Below, in pieces: positions 26,308 through 36,221 of a stretch of DNA of 41,673 nucleotides. Under the pieces are notes generated by a model. It worked only from the letters and a program-made list of their open reading frames with translations. It had not been told where the DNA came from and ran no database searches. The position numbers and the translations under genes were made by a program. This stretch comes from Phycisphaerae bacterium (GTDB lineage: Bacteria > Planctomycetota > Phycisphaerae > Phycisphaerales > Phycisphaeraceae), in NCBI GenBank assembly GCA_030432595.1, contig JAUIGU010000034.1, positions 1-41,673 of the forward strand, in the 5' to 3' direction. Each line of letters begins with the position of its first letter. Position 1 is the stretch's first letter.

Positions 26308-27291
26308 TTACTCGACGGAGAAGACTTCGGTCACCGAAGCCTCGGGGTGCTCGGCCATCATCGAGCCGGTCTTGCCGTTCTCGACGTTGGCGATCGCGGC
26401 CTGGTAGACGCTGGCGGGCAGGCGGACGTAGCCTACGGCCTCCGACGCGTCACCGGCGATGTCGAAGTAGAAGTCCACGAACGCCTTCACAGCCGGCTTG
26501 CTCAGCGACTCCTGGTTGACGTAGATGAACAGCGGGCGGCTGAAGGGGTTGTAGCTGCCGTCCTCGATGGTCTCGGGCGTGGGGTTGACGAACTCGCCCT
26601 TGCCGTTCTTGATCGCGACGGCCTGGAGTTGGTCCTGGTTGGCGAAGTAGTACGACGAGCCGAAGAAGCCGATGCCGCCCTGGTTGCCGGTCACGCCGCG
26701 CACCAGCACGTTGTCGTCTTCCGACACCGAGACGTCCGAGCGGACCTCACCGGTCTTGCCCGCGACGACCTCCTTGAAGTAGTCGAACGTACCCGAGTCC
26801 GTGCCGGGGATGTACATCTTGATCGGGATGTTCGGCCAGGCCGGGTTAACGTCCGACCAGTTCTTGACCGTGTTCTGGTTCTCCGACAGGAAGATCTTCT
26901 TGAGGTCATCGACGGTCATCTCCGTCGCCCAGTCGTTGTTGCTGTTGACGACGATGCTCAGGCCGTCGTAGGCGACGGGGATCTCGAAGAAATTGATGCC
27001 GTTGGCGGTCGCGGCGTCGGCCTCTTTGGCCTTGATCGGACGCGAGGCGTTGGAGATGTCGGTCTCGCCGATGGTGAAACGCTTGAAGCCGCCGCCGGTG
27101 CCCGACACGTTCACGGTCACGTCGACGCCGGGGTACTCGTTCTGGAACTCGCGCTGGACGGCCGCGGTGATCGGGCCGACCGTGCTGGACCCGTCGATCT
27201 CGACGCTGCCGCGCAGCTGGGCGGAGGCACCCGCGCTGAAGGCCAGCGACAAACCGGTGGTAACAAGTAGGGCAGTGGACTTGAGGTTCAT
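26308..27291 (-). CDS. pstS: Periplasmic phosphate-binding protein PstS
   Basis: 327 residues with a signal peptide (MNLKSTALLVTTGLSLAFSA, cut after ASA). Phosphate-binding motifs: EIDGSSTVGPITAAVQREF, then VSGTGGGFKRF, TDISNASRPIK and IPGTDSGTFDYFKE. These bind phosphate tightly and deliver it to PstCA. The ATG at 27291 has AGGAG about 9 bases before it. The longer frame upstream has no signal-peptide logic. It is the first gene of the pst group, with a Pho-box-like direct repeat about 107-133 bases upstream. Confidence 0.96.
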   Translation of the reverse strand: MNLKSTALLVTTGLSLAFSAGASAQLRGSVEIDGSSTVGPITAAVQREFQNEYPGVDVTVNVSGTGGGFKRFTIGETDISNASRPIKAKEADAATANGINFFEIPVAYDGLSIVVNSNNDWATEMTVDDLKKIFLSENQNTVKNWSDVNPAWPNIPIKMYIPGTDSGTFDYFKEVVAGKTGEVRSDVSVSEDDNVLVRGVTGNQGGIGFFGSSYYFANQDQLQAVAIKNGKGEFVNPTPETIEDGSYNPFSRPLFIYVNQESLSKPAVKAFVDFYFDIAGDASEAVGYVRLPASVYQAAIANVENGKTGSMMAEHPEASVTEVFSVE

Positions 27292-27397
27292 AAGATGCGT
27301 TCTCCTGAGGAGGGTGCGGGGATCACCTTCCGAAGTTCTGGCAACCGGGCGAGCCACACGGCCCGCCGTCTGTTCGCGCGAACATTAGAACCAGAGC

Positions 27398-27424
27398 GTG
27401 TTAGTTCAGGGTTAGCGATGTAAG
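27398..27424 (-). promoter_or_regulatory. Candidate PhoB box upstream of pstS
   Basis: On the minus strand, CTAACCC and CTAACAC are spaced 11 bases start to start (7-base units with 4-base spacers, the PhoB box layout). A third related unit, CTTACAT, lies 9 bases earlier. The unit resembles the CTGTCAT half-site only in part. Confidence 0.5.
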
Positions 27425-27580
27425 AACTTCATGTGGGTTGGCCAGTTAGCCTTTGGTGCTCCCCTAATGCATGAACTATGTTCATTTAAGGGCAGGGCAC
27501 GGCCGGCTCAACGACCGTCGCGTCGCCGCCGTCGCCCCTTCTGGCCTCCTCGGTCCAGCCGAACCGATACAGTGGAACCC

Positions 27581-28477
27581 ATGGTTCTCGGACCCGCCCG
27601 CATCCCGTCACTGAGGCGTTCTCGAAGTCCGTTGCGGCCTCTCCGCCCTCGAAAGGCCCGTTGGATCGCCCGGCTCGCCGTCTGCGCCGCCGTCGTGACC
27701 GTCCTGGTCGGCTGCGACTCGACGCCGTTCGCCAACAGCGACGACGATTCCCCGCTGCTGGTGGATCTGGCCCGCAACCTCGCCGGGCCCACGCCGCAGC
27801 AGGCCGCGCGCGAGGCTTTTGACCGCGAAGACCCCGACAAACGCCGCCGCGCCATCGCGCTGCTTTCTTCTGCCGAGTGGGGCGGCGAGCCCGCGTACCT
27901 CTCGGTCTACCGACTCATCCTCTCCGACCCCGACCCCACGGTCCGCGCCGCATGTGCCTCTGCGCTGGGCCGACACGGCACCCCCGACGACGCGCTACTG
28001 GTCGCCAACCTCCTCGCCGACGACCACGCGCCGCTCCGCTGGGAGGCCGCCAAGGCCCTGCGCGCCCTGCACCAGCCGCTCGTGACACCGAAGTTGATCG
28101 ACGGCCTGCTCCGCGACGAAAACGCCGACGTCCGCATGGCCGCCGCCGAGGCCTTGGGCCAGTACCCCCGCCGCGACGTCTTCGACGCCTTGGTCACCTC
28201 GCTCACCGACAGCGAGTTCGGCGTCGCCCACGCCGCGCGACGCTCGCTCACCACCCTCACCGGTGCCGACCTGGGCCCCGAGCCGGCCGACTGGCACCAA
28301 CTCGCCAACCAGAAGTCCGCCGAAGGCAACACGGCCCTCTTCACCAACGCCCGCCCCTACACCTACCGCCAATACGTCAAGCCCCCCGGGCTGTTTGAAA
28401 AAGCCCGGTTTTGGGAAGACCCCGAAGCCGAAGCCAACCAACAACCCGCCGGCCTCGAAGACGAACGCGAGTCGTGA
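27581..28477 (+). CDS. HEAT-repeat lipoprotein
   Basis: 298 residues. A strongly basic N-region leads to a hydrophobic core and lipobox LVGC (Cys at about 45), so it should be lipid-anchored. Residues about 80-225 hold four to five HEAT or PBS-lyase-type repeats (DPDPTVRAACASALGRHGTP, then DHAPLRWEAAKALRAL and ENADVRMAAAEALGQY), a scaffold for protein contacts. The C-terminus is Pro/Glu-rich. The start at 27581 is chosen because the frame upstream is Arg-rich and not family-like, though the N-region stays unusually long. It diverges from pstS. Function unknown. Confidence 0.75.
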   Translation: MVLGPARIPSLRRSRSPLRPLRPRKARWIARLAVCAAVVTVLVGCDSTPFANSDDDSPLLVDLARNLAGPTPQQAAREAFDREDPDKRRRAIALLSSAEWGGEPAYLSVYRLILSDPDPTVRAACASALGRHGTPDDALLVANLLADDHAPLRWEAAKALRALHQPLVTPKLIDGLLRDENADVRMAAAEALGQYPRRDVFDALVTSLTDSEFGVAHAARRSLTTLTGADLGPEPADWHQLANQKSAEGNTALFTNARPYTYRQYVKPPGLFEKARFWEDPEAEANQQPAGLEDERES

Positions 28478-28570
28478 TCCAATGAGGGATTTGTCATGCT
28501 GGGGTTGTGCGCAGGTTGTGAATGCTCGGCGCGAACGGCGTTGCAGTGCGGCTGAAAAAAACTCGTTGCG

Positions 28571-28597
28571 TCTGTGTAGTCTCTGTGCCTCTGTGGT
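28571..28597. repeat. Three nonamer-type repeats
   Basis: TCTGTGTAG, TCTCTGTGC, CTCTGTGGT: a 9-bp period built on CTCTGTG, followed by a T-rich tract. The left flank contains GAAAAAAAC. Similar CTCTGTG words are known from intergenic repeats of several bacterial groups. Confidence 0.65.
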
Positions 28598-28809
28598 TTT
28601 TCTTTCTGCGCAAGCAAACAGTTCTGCCTCCCGTGTTATCCCCTGGGCTTGAGTTTCCGTGGGCATGCCTGCAGATTGTCGCGCTGTTCCAGTTCGGCGA
28701 GGCCGTGTATGGAATAATGTTGCATATCTCTCATCGGTTGACCATCCGGTGACGAACGCCGACGGGGCATACGCCAAGGGAGTCCGTCCGAACGCGATGG
28801 CTCGCCGGG

Positions 28810-29165
28810 GTGGCTGATTGCGTGATCCGCAGACAGGTAGTCTGTTACATTTGATCAGACGCGCGAAAGAGATGCTGAAGTTGGGGGCCGCCTTCGCGTG
28901 GGATGAAAGTCCGACCGTGGTGAAGGTGGGATGTGAGTTAATGCCCGGAGATGGCTATCTCCGGGCTTTAGGGGGCACACGAAGTGCAGCACATCCTTCC
29001 GGCTCTTTGACAAGTGAAGCAGGAGCGTTGTCGCTCTACAAAAGCGTCGAGAGAAGGGAAGTAGCCTACGGATTCGTCCTCAAGGCTTGGGGGATAGTGT
29101 GTGCATCCGTCTCGATGCTGATACGCTATGAGTCAAACGGGAAGCGAGTAATCCAGCGATAACCT
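28810..29165 (+). ncRNA. Highly structured non-coding stretch, possible RNA or group II intron remnant
   Basis: Ordered perfect stems on the plus strand: CAGAC-AGGTA-GTCTG (28830-28844); GCCCGGAGAT-GGCT-ATCTCCGGGC (28943-28966); GCAC-ACGAA-GTGC (28975-28987); GAGCG-TTGT-CGCTC (29023-29036). The second and third are enclosed by GGATGTG (28929-28935) pairing with CACATCC (28990-28996), making a three-way junction. Base composition is less GC-rich than the genes. The GATGAAAGTCCGACC stretch and overall look recall domain I of bacterial group II introns. No domain V, no reverse transcriptase and no clear 5' GTGYG were found, so the identity is open. The plus strand is assumed. Confidence 0.4.
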
Positions 29166-29197
29166 TGAAGTGTTAGTAAAGATCCTTGTTGAAAGAA

Positions 29198-29222
29198 AAA
29201 GGAGGCCCGTCGGGCCTCCTTA
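29198..29222 (-). terminator. Terminator of tRNA-Ser
   Basis: A 10-bp stem AAGGAGGCCC / GGGCCTCCTT with a 3-base loop (29200-29222), followed on the minus strand by TTTCTTTC. It lies 8 bases beyond the tRNA 3' end and is a strong Rho-independent signal. Confidence 0.9.
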
Positions 29223-29229
29223 ACGCAAG

Positions 29230-29316
29230 CGGAGAGGGTGGGATTCGAACCCACGGTGACGCGGACGCCACACCGGTTTTCGAAACCGGCTCCTTCAGCC
29301 ACTCGGACACCTCTCC
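29230..29316 (-). tRNA. tRNA-Ser(CGA)
   Basis: 87 bases. The acceptor stem is GGAGAGG / CCTCTCC with discriminator G. The anticodon loop is TTCGAAA in an ACCGG/CCGGT stem, so the anticodon is CGA, reading UCG. A long variable arm, as in all tRNA-Ser, and the T-loop GGTTCGAATCC are present. No CCA is encoded. It decodes serine UCG, a common codon in this GC-rich genome. Confidence 0.95.
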
Positions 29317-29491
29317 GTGGTTTGGGCCACCGAGCCGGGCATGATAACACGGACATCGGCCCGTTTGTCCCCCGCGCTGAAGTCGGCGGGGCGCGCTCTT
29401 CGATGACCCCGTGCCGGGCCGGCTTGGTTCCGGGCGTGGGTGGGGGTATTGTTTTGTCGGACGCGCCTCCGGGATTGCCGATACGCCCACC

Positions 29492-29794
29492 ATGGACGAA
29501 GCCACCCCCACTCCTCTGACCGTCGGCCATCGCGTGACCGTGGTGCAGCAGGTGCAGCACAAGGGCTGGACGAATCGGCTGACCGGCACGGTCCGCGGCT
29601 TCGAGCAGCGCAAGACCGGGTCGTGGTTCGCTCACGCCAAGGACGACCGGCTGTGGCTGGACCGGCTGGTCCTCGAACTCGACGACGGCGAGATCGTCAC
29701 GGTCAACCTCGACCAGTACAGCCGCGTCGAACCGGCGGACACGGGATCGGACAGCGTGGCGCCGCCGGACGACCCGGGTACGGAAGCGGCCTGA
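29492..29794 (+). CDS. Small conserved-looking protein of unknown function
   Basis: 100 residues, soluble, probably beta-rich. The central part reads VGHRVTVVQQVQHKGWTNRL, then GTVRGFEQRKTGSWFAHAKD and DRLWLDRLVLELDDGEIVTV, with an SH3-like or small-barrel pattern. The tail is acidic. The start at 29492 (MDEATPTPLTVGHRV) is chosen because the upstream extension overlaps unrelated sequence. Its stop overlaps the start of the rhodanese gene by one base (TGATG), so the two are co-translated. No function is assigned. Confidence 0.68.
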   Translation: MDEATPTPLTVGHRVTVVQQVQHKGWTNRLTGTVRGFEQRKTGSWFAHAKDDRLWLDRLVLELDDGEIVTVNLDQYSRVEPADTGSDSVAPPDDPGTEAA

Positions 29795-30168
29795 TGTCGA
29801 ACGACGCCGCCGACCCCGGAACCGCGGAGATGCCTCACGACCCGGATTGGGAAGTCACCGTTGCACAGGCCGATGCCCTTCGGAAATGCGATGGCGTATC
29901 GCTGTTTCTGGACGTGCGGACACCGGCCGAGCTCGAAACCGCGGCGATCGACGGCGCAACGGCCGTGCCGATGAGCGATATCCCGGAGGTCGTGGAGCGG
30001 CTGGCCGAGCATCAGCAAGGGAAGGTCGTGGTGTTCTGCCACCACGGCGGGCGATCGCTGCGGGTGACGCAGTTTCTTCGCCAGCAGGGTTTCACGGACG
30101 CGTGGTCGATGGCCGGCGGGATCGACGCGTGGTCGCGTATCGTGGACTCGGCGGTGCCGCGGTACTGA
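29794..30168 (+). CDS. Rhodanese-like domain protein
   Basis: 124 residues, a single rhodanese domain. LFLDVRTPAELETAAIDGA is the first conserved motif. The active loop CHHGGRS contains the catalytic Cys at about residue 84 and is complete, so sulfur transfer is possible. AWSMAGGIDAW is the C-terminal family motif. It has no signal peptide and is cytoplasmic. Coupled to the upstream small gene by TGATG. Confidence 0.9.
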   Translation: MSNDAADPGTAEMPHDPDWEVTVAQADALRKCDGVSLFLDVRTPAELETAAIDGATAVPMSDIPEVVERLAEHQQGKVVVFCHHGGRSLRVTQFLRQQGFTDAWSMAGGIDAWSRIVDSAVPRY

Positions 30169-30197
30169 ATCGCGGTTCGTCGCACGGAGACCCGACC

Positions 30198-31232
30198 ATG
30201 GCCTTGACGGACTGGACCGCGCACCACGGCGACTTTTTTGCCGACACGTCCTGCGTCGTGACCGGCGGGGCGGGTTTCATTGGTTTTCATCTGTGCGAGG
30301 CGCTGCTGTCGCTGGGGGGATCGGTGACGGTGTTGGATGATCTGTCGCGCGGGTCGGCCGAGAACGTCGAGGCCTTGCGGGCGCGGGGCGGCGACCGGTT
30401 GGCGTTTTCCGAGCACTCGATTGTGGATGGCGCACGGACGCGTGACACGCTCGCTGGGGCGGACTTCGTGTTCCACCAGGCGGCGTGGGGGAGCGTGCCC
30501 GGTAGCGTGGACGACCCCGCGGGGTACCACGCGGTCAACACGACCGGGACGATGAACGTGCTCGAAGCGGCGCGGGACGGCGGCGTCAAGCGGGTGATGT
30601 TCGCGGCGAGTTCCTCGGCGTACGGCGACACGGAGGTGCTGCCCAAGGTCGAGACGATGCCGGTGCTGCCGCGCAGCCCGTACGCGGCGAACAAGGTCGC
30701 GTGCGAGGCGATGGTGCGGGCGTGGGCGTGCAGCTACGGCCGGGCGGGCGGGCGCGGCGACCTGGACACGGTGAGCCTGCGCTACTTCAACATCTTCGGG
30801 CCGCGTCAGAACGCCAACTCGGCGTACGCGGCGGTGATCGCGGCGTTCGCCAAGGCGCTCTTGAACGGCGAGCGGCCGAAGATTCATGGCGACGGCACGC
30901 AGTCGCGCGACTTCACATTTGTCGACAACGCGGTACACGCCAATCTTCTTGCCGCGCGGAGTGACGGCACGCTGGGTGGCGCGGTGTTCAACGTGGCGTG
31001 TGGCGAGGCCGTGACGATCAACGAGCTCGCCGAGCGGATGGCGTCTCTGCTGGGTCGGCCTGACCTCACGCCCGAGCACGGTCTCGACCGCGCCGGGGAC
31101 GTGAAGCATTCGCTGGCGGACCTCGATGCCGCCCGTGCGGCGCTGGGCTACGAGCCGGTCGTGGATTTCGAGGCGGGGTTGGCGGCGACGGTGGCGTGGT
31201 ACCGGGAATCGCTGGCCGCGGCGACCGCGTAG
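30198..31232 (+). CDS. NAD-dependent sugar epimerase/dehydratase (extended SDR)
   Basis: 344 residues. NAD is bound by VVTGGAGFIGFHL (residues about 20-32). The catalytic Ser lies in AASSSAYGDTE and the YxxxK pair in PRSPYAANKVACE. LRYFNIFGPRQNANSAYAAV and GDGTQSRDFTFVDN are typical of UDP-GlcNAc or UDP-glucose 4-epimerases of the WbpP group. It probably makes a nucleotide sugar for cell-surface polymers; the precise substrate cannot be read from sequence. The start at 30198 is 29 bases after the rhodanese gene. Confidence 0.9.
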   Translation: MALTDWTAHHGDFFADTSCVVTGGAGFIGFHLCEALLSLGGSVTVLDDLSRGSAENVEALRARGGDRLAFSEHSIVDGARTRDTLAGADFVFHQAAWGSVPGSVDDPAGYHAVNTTGTMNVLEAARDGGVKRVMFAASSSAYGDTEVLPKVETMPVLPRSPYAANKVACEAMVRAWACSYGRAGGRGDLDTVSLRYFNIFGPRQNANSAYAAVIAAFAKALLNGERPKIHGDGTQSRDFTFVDNAVHANLLAARSDGTLGGAVFNVACGEAVTINELAERMASLLGRPDLTPEHGLDRAGDVKHSLADLDAARAALGYEPVVDFEAGLAATVAWYRESLAAATA

Positions 31233-31316
31233 TGTCGGCCCGATGAGTTTGACAAAGCGCTGCGAAAGCGTTGAAACAGTCTTTACGCCGGTGACGCCCG
31301 GATTTAGCATTCGCTC

Positions 31317-31826
31317 ATGTCGCAGGTCCCGACAGACACGCCGACCGCCCGGGGGTTCGAGCCGCCCAAGGCCATCCAGTTCAGCGTGTTCCTCGACAAC
31401 CGCGTGGGTCGGCTGCTCGATCTGCTCGAGGTGTTTCAGAACCAGAAGACCACGATCGCAGGGTTGAGCGTGGTCGACTCGGCGGACCACGCGGTGGTCC
31501 GGCTGGTGACGTCGAACTCGGCGCTGACGCGGCGGCTGCTCAACCGCTTCGAGCACGCGTGCAGTGAGATCGACCTGGTCGTGGTGGAGTTGCCGGACGA
31601 GTCGGCGTCGCTGCTGTCGGTGTGCGAGGTGTTGCTCTCGGCGGAGTTGAACATCCACTACGCGTACCCGCTGATCGTGCGGCCGCGCGGGCTGGCGGCG
31701 ATCGCGCTGCAGACGGACGACACGGTGCTGGCCGGTTCGATCCTGCGTCGCCGGGGGTTCTATTTGCTGGCGGAGAACGACCTGGGCGAGAACGCGCCGG
31801 GCGGCGACCCGGGCGAGCCGTTCTGA
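31317..31826 (+). CDS. Tandem ACT-domain protein
   Basis: 169 residues. After a short tail, a first ACT-like unit (about 20-90) begins IQFSVFLDNRVGRLLDLLEV and continues AGLSVVDSADHAVVRLVTS. A second (about 95-160) has VCEVLLSAELNIHYAYPLIV and GLAAIALQTDDTVLAGSIL. ACT domains bind small ligands such as amino acids. Similar stand-alone proteins occur in many bacteria and are of unknown role. It converges with the glycosyltransferase gene 20 bases away. Confidence 0.82.
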   Translation: MSQVPTDTPTARGFEPPKAIQFSVFLDNRVGRLLDLLEVFQNQKTTIAGLSVVDSADHAVVRLVTSNSALTRRLLNRFEHACSEIDLVVVELPDESASLLSVCEVLLSAELNIHYAYPLIVRPRGLAAIALQTDDTVLAGSILRRRGFYLLAENDLGENAPGGDPGEPF

Positions 31827-31846
31827 TCCATGCGGGAAGTAGGTAA

Positions 31847-33109
31847 TTAAGCGAGGCGTTCGACTTGCCGGGGGCCGCGCAGGCGGTAGCGTTTGCCGCG
31901 CCATGTGATGGTGCGTCCCCACCAGGCGCTGGTGAGCAGCGCGAAGTTGGCGAGCATCACGAGGCTCGTGCCCCACCGGTCCCAGCGCAGCGCGGGCGTG
32001 AGGCGCTCAAAAGTCCCGAACCCGAGGAGTTCGCGCACGGCGCGCCGGCGGAACCAGGCGCGGACCTGATTGGCCAGCCCGACGGTCATCAGCGTCGCGC
32101 CCGCGACCACTGCGATCCACTGTTTGTCGCCGACGAGATGAAACAACACGCCCCACCACGTGGTGAACAGCCCCAGGACGTAGAGCCCGACCACCGCCCA
32201 GCCCTTGAGGAAGAACCACGGCTCGTGCGTGCGTGTGATGAGGTATTGCCGGCGGGCGAACTCGGCGAGATCGCCCACGGTCATGTCCACGGGCGACTCG
32301 ACGATGCACTCGGGCAGGAAGTAGATGCGCTGGTCGAGCTCTCGCGCCATGCGGGTGACCTGGAAGTCGTCGGAGAGTGCGCCGGTCCAGTGCTCGGTCA
32401 GCCCGCCGCGTTGCGCGGTCTCGGCGAGCATGGCCATCGAGCCGCCCCAGGCGAAGGTGAAGTAGCGGTGGGCGGCGAAGGTGGCGATCCCGCTGTTGAT
32501 GACACTTGCGAGCTGCCCGCCGAGCTTGAACCGGCCGCGCGGGCCGCGGGCGGGGACCATCCAGCGGTACCCGGTGGTGACGGCGATGGACTCGCGCCGC
32601 ATCAAAGGCAGCACGAGGTTGCGCAGCCACTGCGGGTTGGGCACGGCGTCGCTGTCGGCGAAGACCCAGACCTCGTCGGCGGGCGGTGCCGCGCCGGCGC
32701 GCGAAGCGTCGAGGTGCCGCAAGCCGGCCAGAAGGTTGTGGACTTTCTGCCCCGTGTGCGGGTCCGCCTGGCCCGCGATGACGAGTTCGGCCGGCGCGGT
32801 GGGATACTTTGCAAGCTCTTCGGTGAGGAAGGTGTGGGCCGGGTCCGTGTCGCACTCCACGATGAGTAGCAGGCGGTAATCCGGGTAGTCGAGCTGGAAC
32901 AGGCCGTGCAGGTTGGCGACAGCGTCGACGTCGATCCCCTTGAACGGCACGAACACCACGGCGGGCGGGGCGAAGTCCCCGTAGCCCTCGCGGTCGTTGC
33001 GGGACAAGTGCCGGCTGAACTTGCGGGCCTGGATCACGCACAGCACGGCCTGGGTGCCCCACGCAACCCAGACCACGACCAGCGAGATTTCCCACCACAG
33101 GGGCGTCAT
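31847..33109 (-). CDS. Membrane glycosyltransferase, family 2/GT21-like
   Basis: 420 residues. There is one N-terminal helix (EISLVVVWVAWGTQAVLCVI) and a catalytic domain with VVFVPFKGID, the sugar-nucleotide DxD in VFADSDAVPNP, the acceptor Asp in TGALSDDFQVTR, and ARRQYLITR in place of the usual QxxRW. Two or more C-terminal helices follow (GWAVVGLYVLGLFTTWWGVL). The layout resembles ceramide glucosyltransferase and HpnI-type enzymes, which add sugars to lipids at the membrane. The actual lipid acceptor is unknown. Confidence 0.85.
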   Translation of the reverse strand: MTPLWWEISLVVVWVAWGTQAVLCVIQARKFSRHLSRNDREGYGDFAPPAVVFVPFKGIDVDAVANLHGLFQLDYPDYRLLLIVECDTDPAHTFLTEELAKYPTAPAELVIAGQADPHTGQKVHNLLAGLRHLDASRAGAAPPADEVWVFADSDAVPNPQWLRNLVLPLMRRESIAVTTGYRWMVPARGPRGRFKLGGQLASVINSGIATFAAHRYFTFAWGGSMAMLAETAQRGGLTEHWTGALSDDFQVTRMARELDQRIYFLPECIVESPVDMTVGDLAEFARRQYLITRTHEPWFFLKGWAVVGLYVLGLFTTWWGVLFHLVGDKQWIAVVAGATLMTVGLANQVRAWFRRRAVRELLGFGTFERLTPALRWDRWGTSLVMLANFALLTSAWWGRTITWRGKRYRLRGPRQVERLA

Positions 33110-33181
33110 GGGCGGAACCGGGGGGCGGCCGCGTCCCCGGCGCGCGGCGGGCAGAAGGGCGGCGGGACTGGGCGCACGGCG

Positions 33182-34864
<1,683 letters not shown>

Positions 34865-34962
34865 GGCGGGGCTCGGTCGGGCGGCGTCGCGTTTGCGCGT
34901 TGCCGGGGTGGGGCGTGGTCGGCGGGGCGGCGATTGTAAGGCAATCGCCATACGATGCCGGG

Positions 34963-35316
34963 ATGGACGCGTACTCGGGTTCGGTGCACTGCATGACGTG
35001 CGGCTACGACCTGGCGGGGTCGGCGCTGCGCGGCGACTGCCCCGAGTGCGGCAGCGCGTACAACGTGGAGTCCGGCGAGGGCGTGGTGTCCGCGGACACG
35101 CTGGCCCAGACCCGCGGCGACCGCGTGCTGATGTGGCTGAAGGTCGGCGTGCTCGGCGGGCTGGGGATGACGGCGATCGCAGTGGGCGCGATCGCGGCGG
35201 TCAACGCCGCGGACTGGACGCGCCCCATGACCGTCGGCGGCGGCGTGGGCGGCGCGCTGCTGGCCATGGCGGCAATGGTGTGGCTGATCGACGTGCTCGA
35301 ACGCCGGCAGCGCTGA
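34963..35316 (+). CDS. Small zinc-ribbon membrane protein
   Basis: 117 residues. An N-terminal zinc ribbon has CMTCGYDLAGSALRGDCPEC (two CxxC knuckles, residues about 10-29). A linker leads to two membrane helices (VGVLGGLGMTAIAVGAIAAV and GGALLAMAAMVWLIDVL). Proteins with CGYDL ribbons joined to membrane helices are frequent in planctomycetes, with no assigned role. The start at 34963 (MDAYSGSVHC) diverges from gpmI. Confidence 0.8.
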   Translation: MDAYSGSVHCMTCGYDLAGSALRGDCPECGSAYNVESGEGVVSADTLAQTRGDRVLMWLKVGVLGGLGMTAIAVGAIAAVNAADWTRPMTVGGGVGGALLAMAAMVWLIDVLERRQR

Positions 35317-35321
35317 GGGAA

Positions 35322-35353
35322 GAACAGGAAAGCAGTAGAGCAGGAAAGCAGTT
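35322..35353. repeat. Octamer repeats between the zinc-ribbon gene and plsY
   Basis: GAACAGGA, AAGCAGTA, GAGCAGGA, AAGCAGTT: an exact 8-bp period built on the same GCAGTA core as the flgD-side octamers. They follow the stop codon of the zinc-ribbon gene by 5 bases. Confidence 0.8.
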
Positions 35354-35397
35354 AATCCGGCACAACTTAGGGTAAGATCAATCTGGGATTTGTCTTC

Positions 35398-36156
35398 TCA
35401 GCTTTCGGGCGTTTCCTGCGTTTGGTGTTTTTCGTGCGTTTCACCTTTGCCGGTCCACGCGGCTTTGGGTTCGGTGCCGGCGAGGAGGCGTTTAATATTT
35501 GCTTTGTGGCGGGCGATGACCAGCGCGGCGAGCAGGGCGGTGAAGCCGGCGTAGACCGCGACCTCGGCGGGCTTGAACCCGATGACCAGGCCGTTGAGCG
35601 CGGTCAGGATCGGCAAGACGCCCGCGGCGATCACGCTGGCCAGGCCGACGTAGCCCGTGATTTTGCACACGGCGTACCAGATCGCGAAGGCGATGACGGC
35701 GGGAATGGTGACGATGGGGAACAGGCCCAGCGTCGCGCCCAGGCCGGTGGCGACGCCCTTGCCGCCTTTAAACTTGAGGAACGGGCTGAAGATGTGCCCG
35801 GCGACGGCGGCGATGGCGATGAGCACCCACTGGATCGCGAGCCACGAGCCCAGCGACTCGATCGGCCGGGCGGGTTCGGGGATGTCGGTGGCGAAGCCCA
35901 TGCCGTGCCGAACCGACAGGACGAGGACGACCAGCCCGAACGCGAGGGTCGGGATGAGCCCCTTGCCCACATCGAGGACGAAGCACAGCGCCCCCCATTT
36001 GCGGCCCAGAGCCCGGCCGAGGTTGGTCGCGCCGGGGTTGCCGCTGCCGATGGTGCGGACATCGACGCCGTTCAGTCGGCCGAGGATCACGGCAAACGGG
36101 ATGGAGCCGACGAGGAAGGCCGCCAGCCAGCAGGGCAGGTACCACGGGATCGCCAT
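35398..36156 (-). CDS. plsY: Glycerol-3-phosphate acyltransferase PlsY
   Basis: 252 residues with about five to six membrane helices. PlsY adds an acyl chain from acyl-phosphate to glycerol-3-phosphate, the first step of phospholipid synthesis. Motifs are complete: SIPFAVILGRLNGVDVR, then GSGNPGATNLGRALGRK, KFKGGKGVATGLGATLG and ARHKANIKRLLAGTEPK. The family normally ends soon after the last motif. Here about 14 extra residues (ETHEKHQTQETPES) are encoded by nonamer repeats, so the tail is of repeat origin. It converges with the zinc-ribbon gene. Confidence 0.95.
   Translation of the reverse strand: MAIPWYLPCWLAAFLVGSIPFAVILGRLNGVDVRTIGSGNPGATNLGRALGRKWGALCFVLDVGKGLIPTLAFGLVVLVLSVRHGMGFATDIPEPARPIESLGSWLAIQWVLIAIAAVAGHIFSPFLKFKGGKGVATGLGATLGLFPIVTIPAVIAFAIWYAVCKITGYVGLASVIAAGVLPILTALNGLVIGFKPAEVAVYAGFTALLAALVIARHKANIKRLLAGTEPKAAWTGKGETHEKHQTQETPES
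35409..35444. repeat. Nonamer repeats inside the plsY 3' end
   Basis: GCGTTTCCT, GCGTTTGGT, GTTTTTCGT, GCGTTTCAC: an exact 9-bp period. It is AT-richer than the gene and codes, on the minus strand, for the terminal residues of PlsY. Since 9 is a multiple of 3, extension by whole units keeps the reading frame. Confidence 0.8.
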
Positions 36157-36221
36157 CGGGCCATGCTACTTCGGCGGCGGGGCGGGGTGGGCTTAGGTGA
36201 ACGGTCGCTTGGTGGGGATCA

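Noticed and set aside
28818-29162. Open reading frame of 114 residues on the plus strand
   Set aside because: It coincides with the dense RNA-like stems, has no good ribosome binding site and resembles no protein family; more likely a chance frame in a structured RNA.
30012-31976. 654-residue open frame opposite the rhodanese, epimerase and ACT genes
   Set aside because: Arg- and His-rich translation with no family features; it is antisense to three well-supported genes, a usual effect of high GC.
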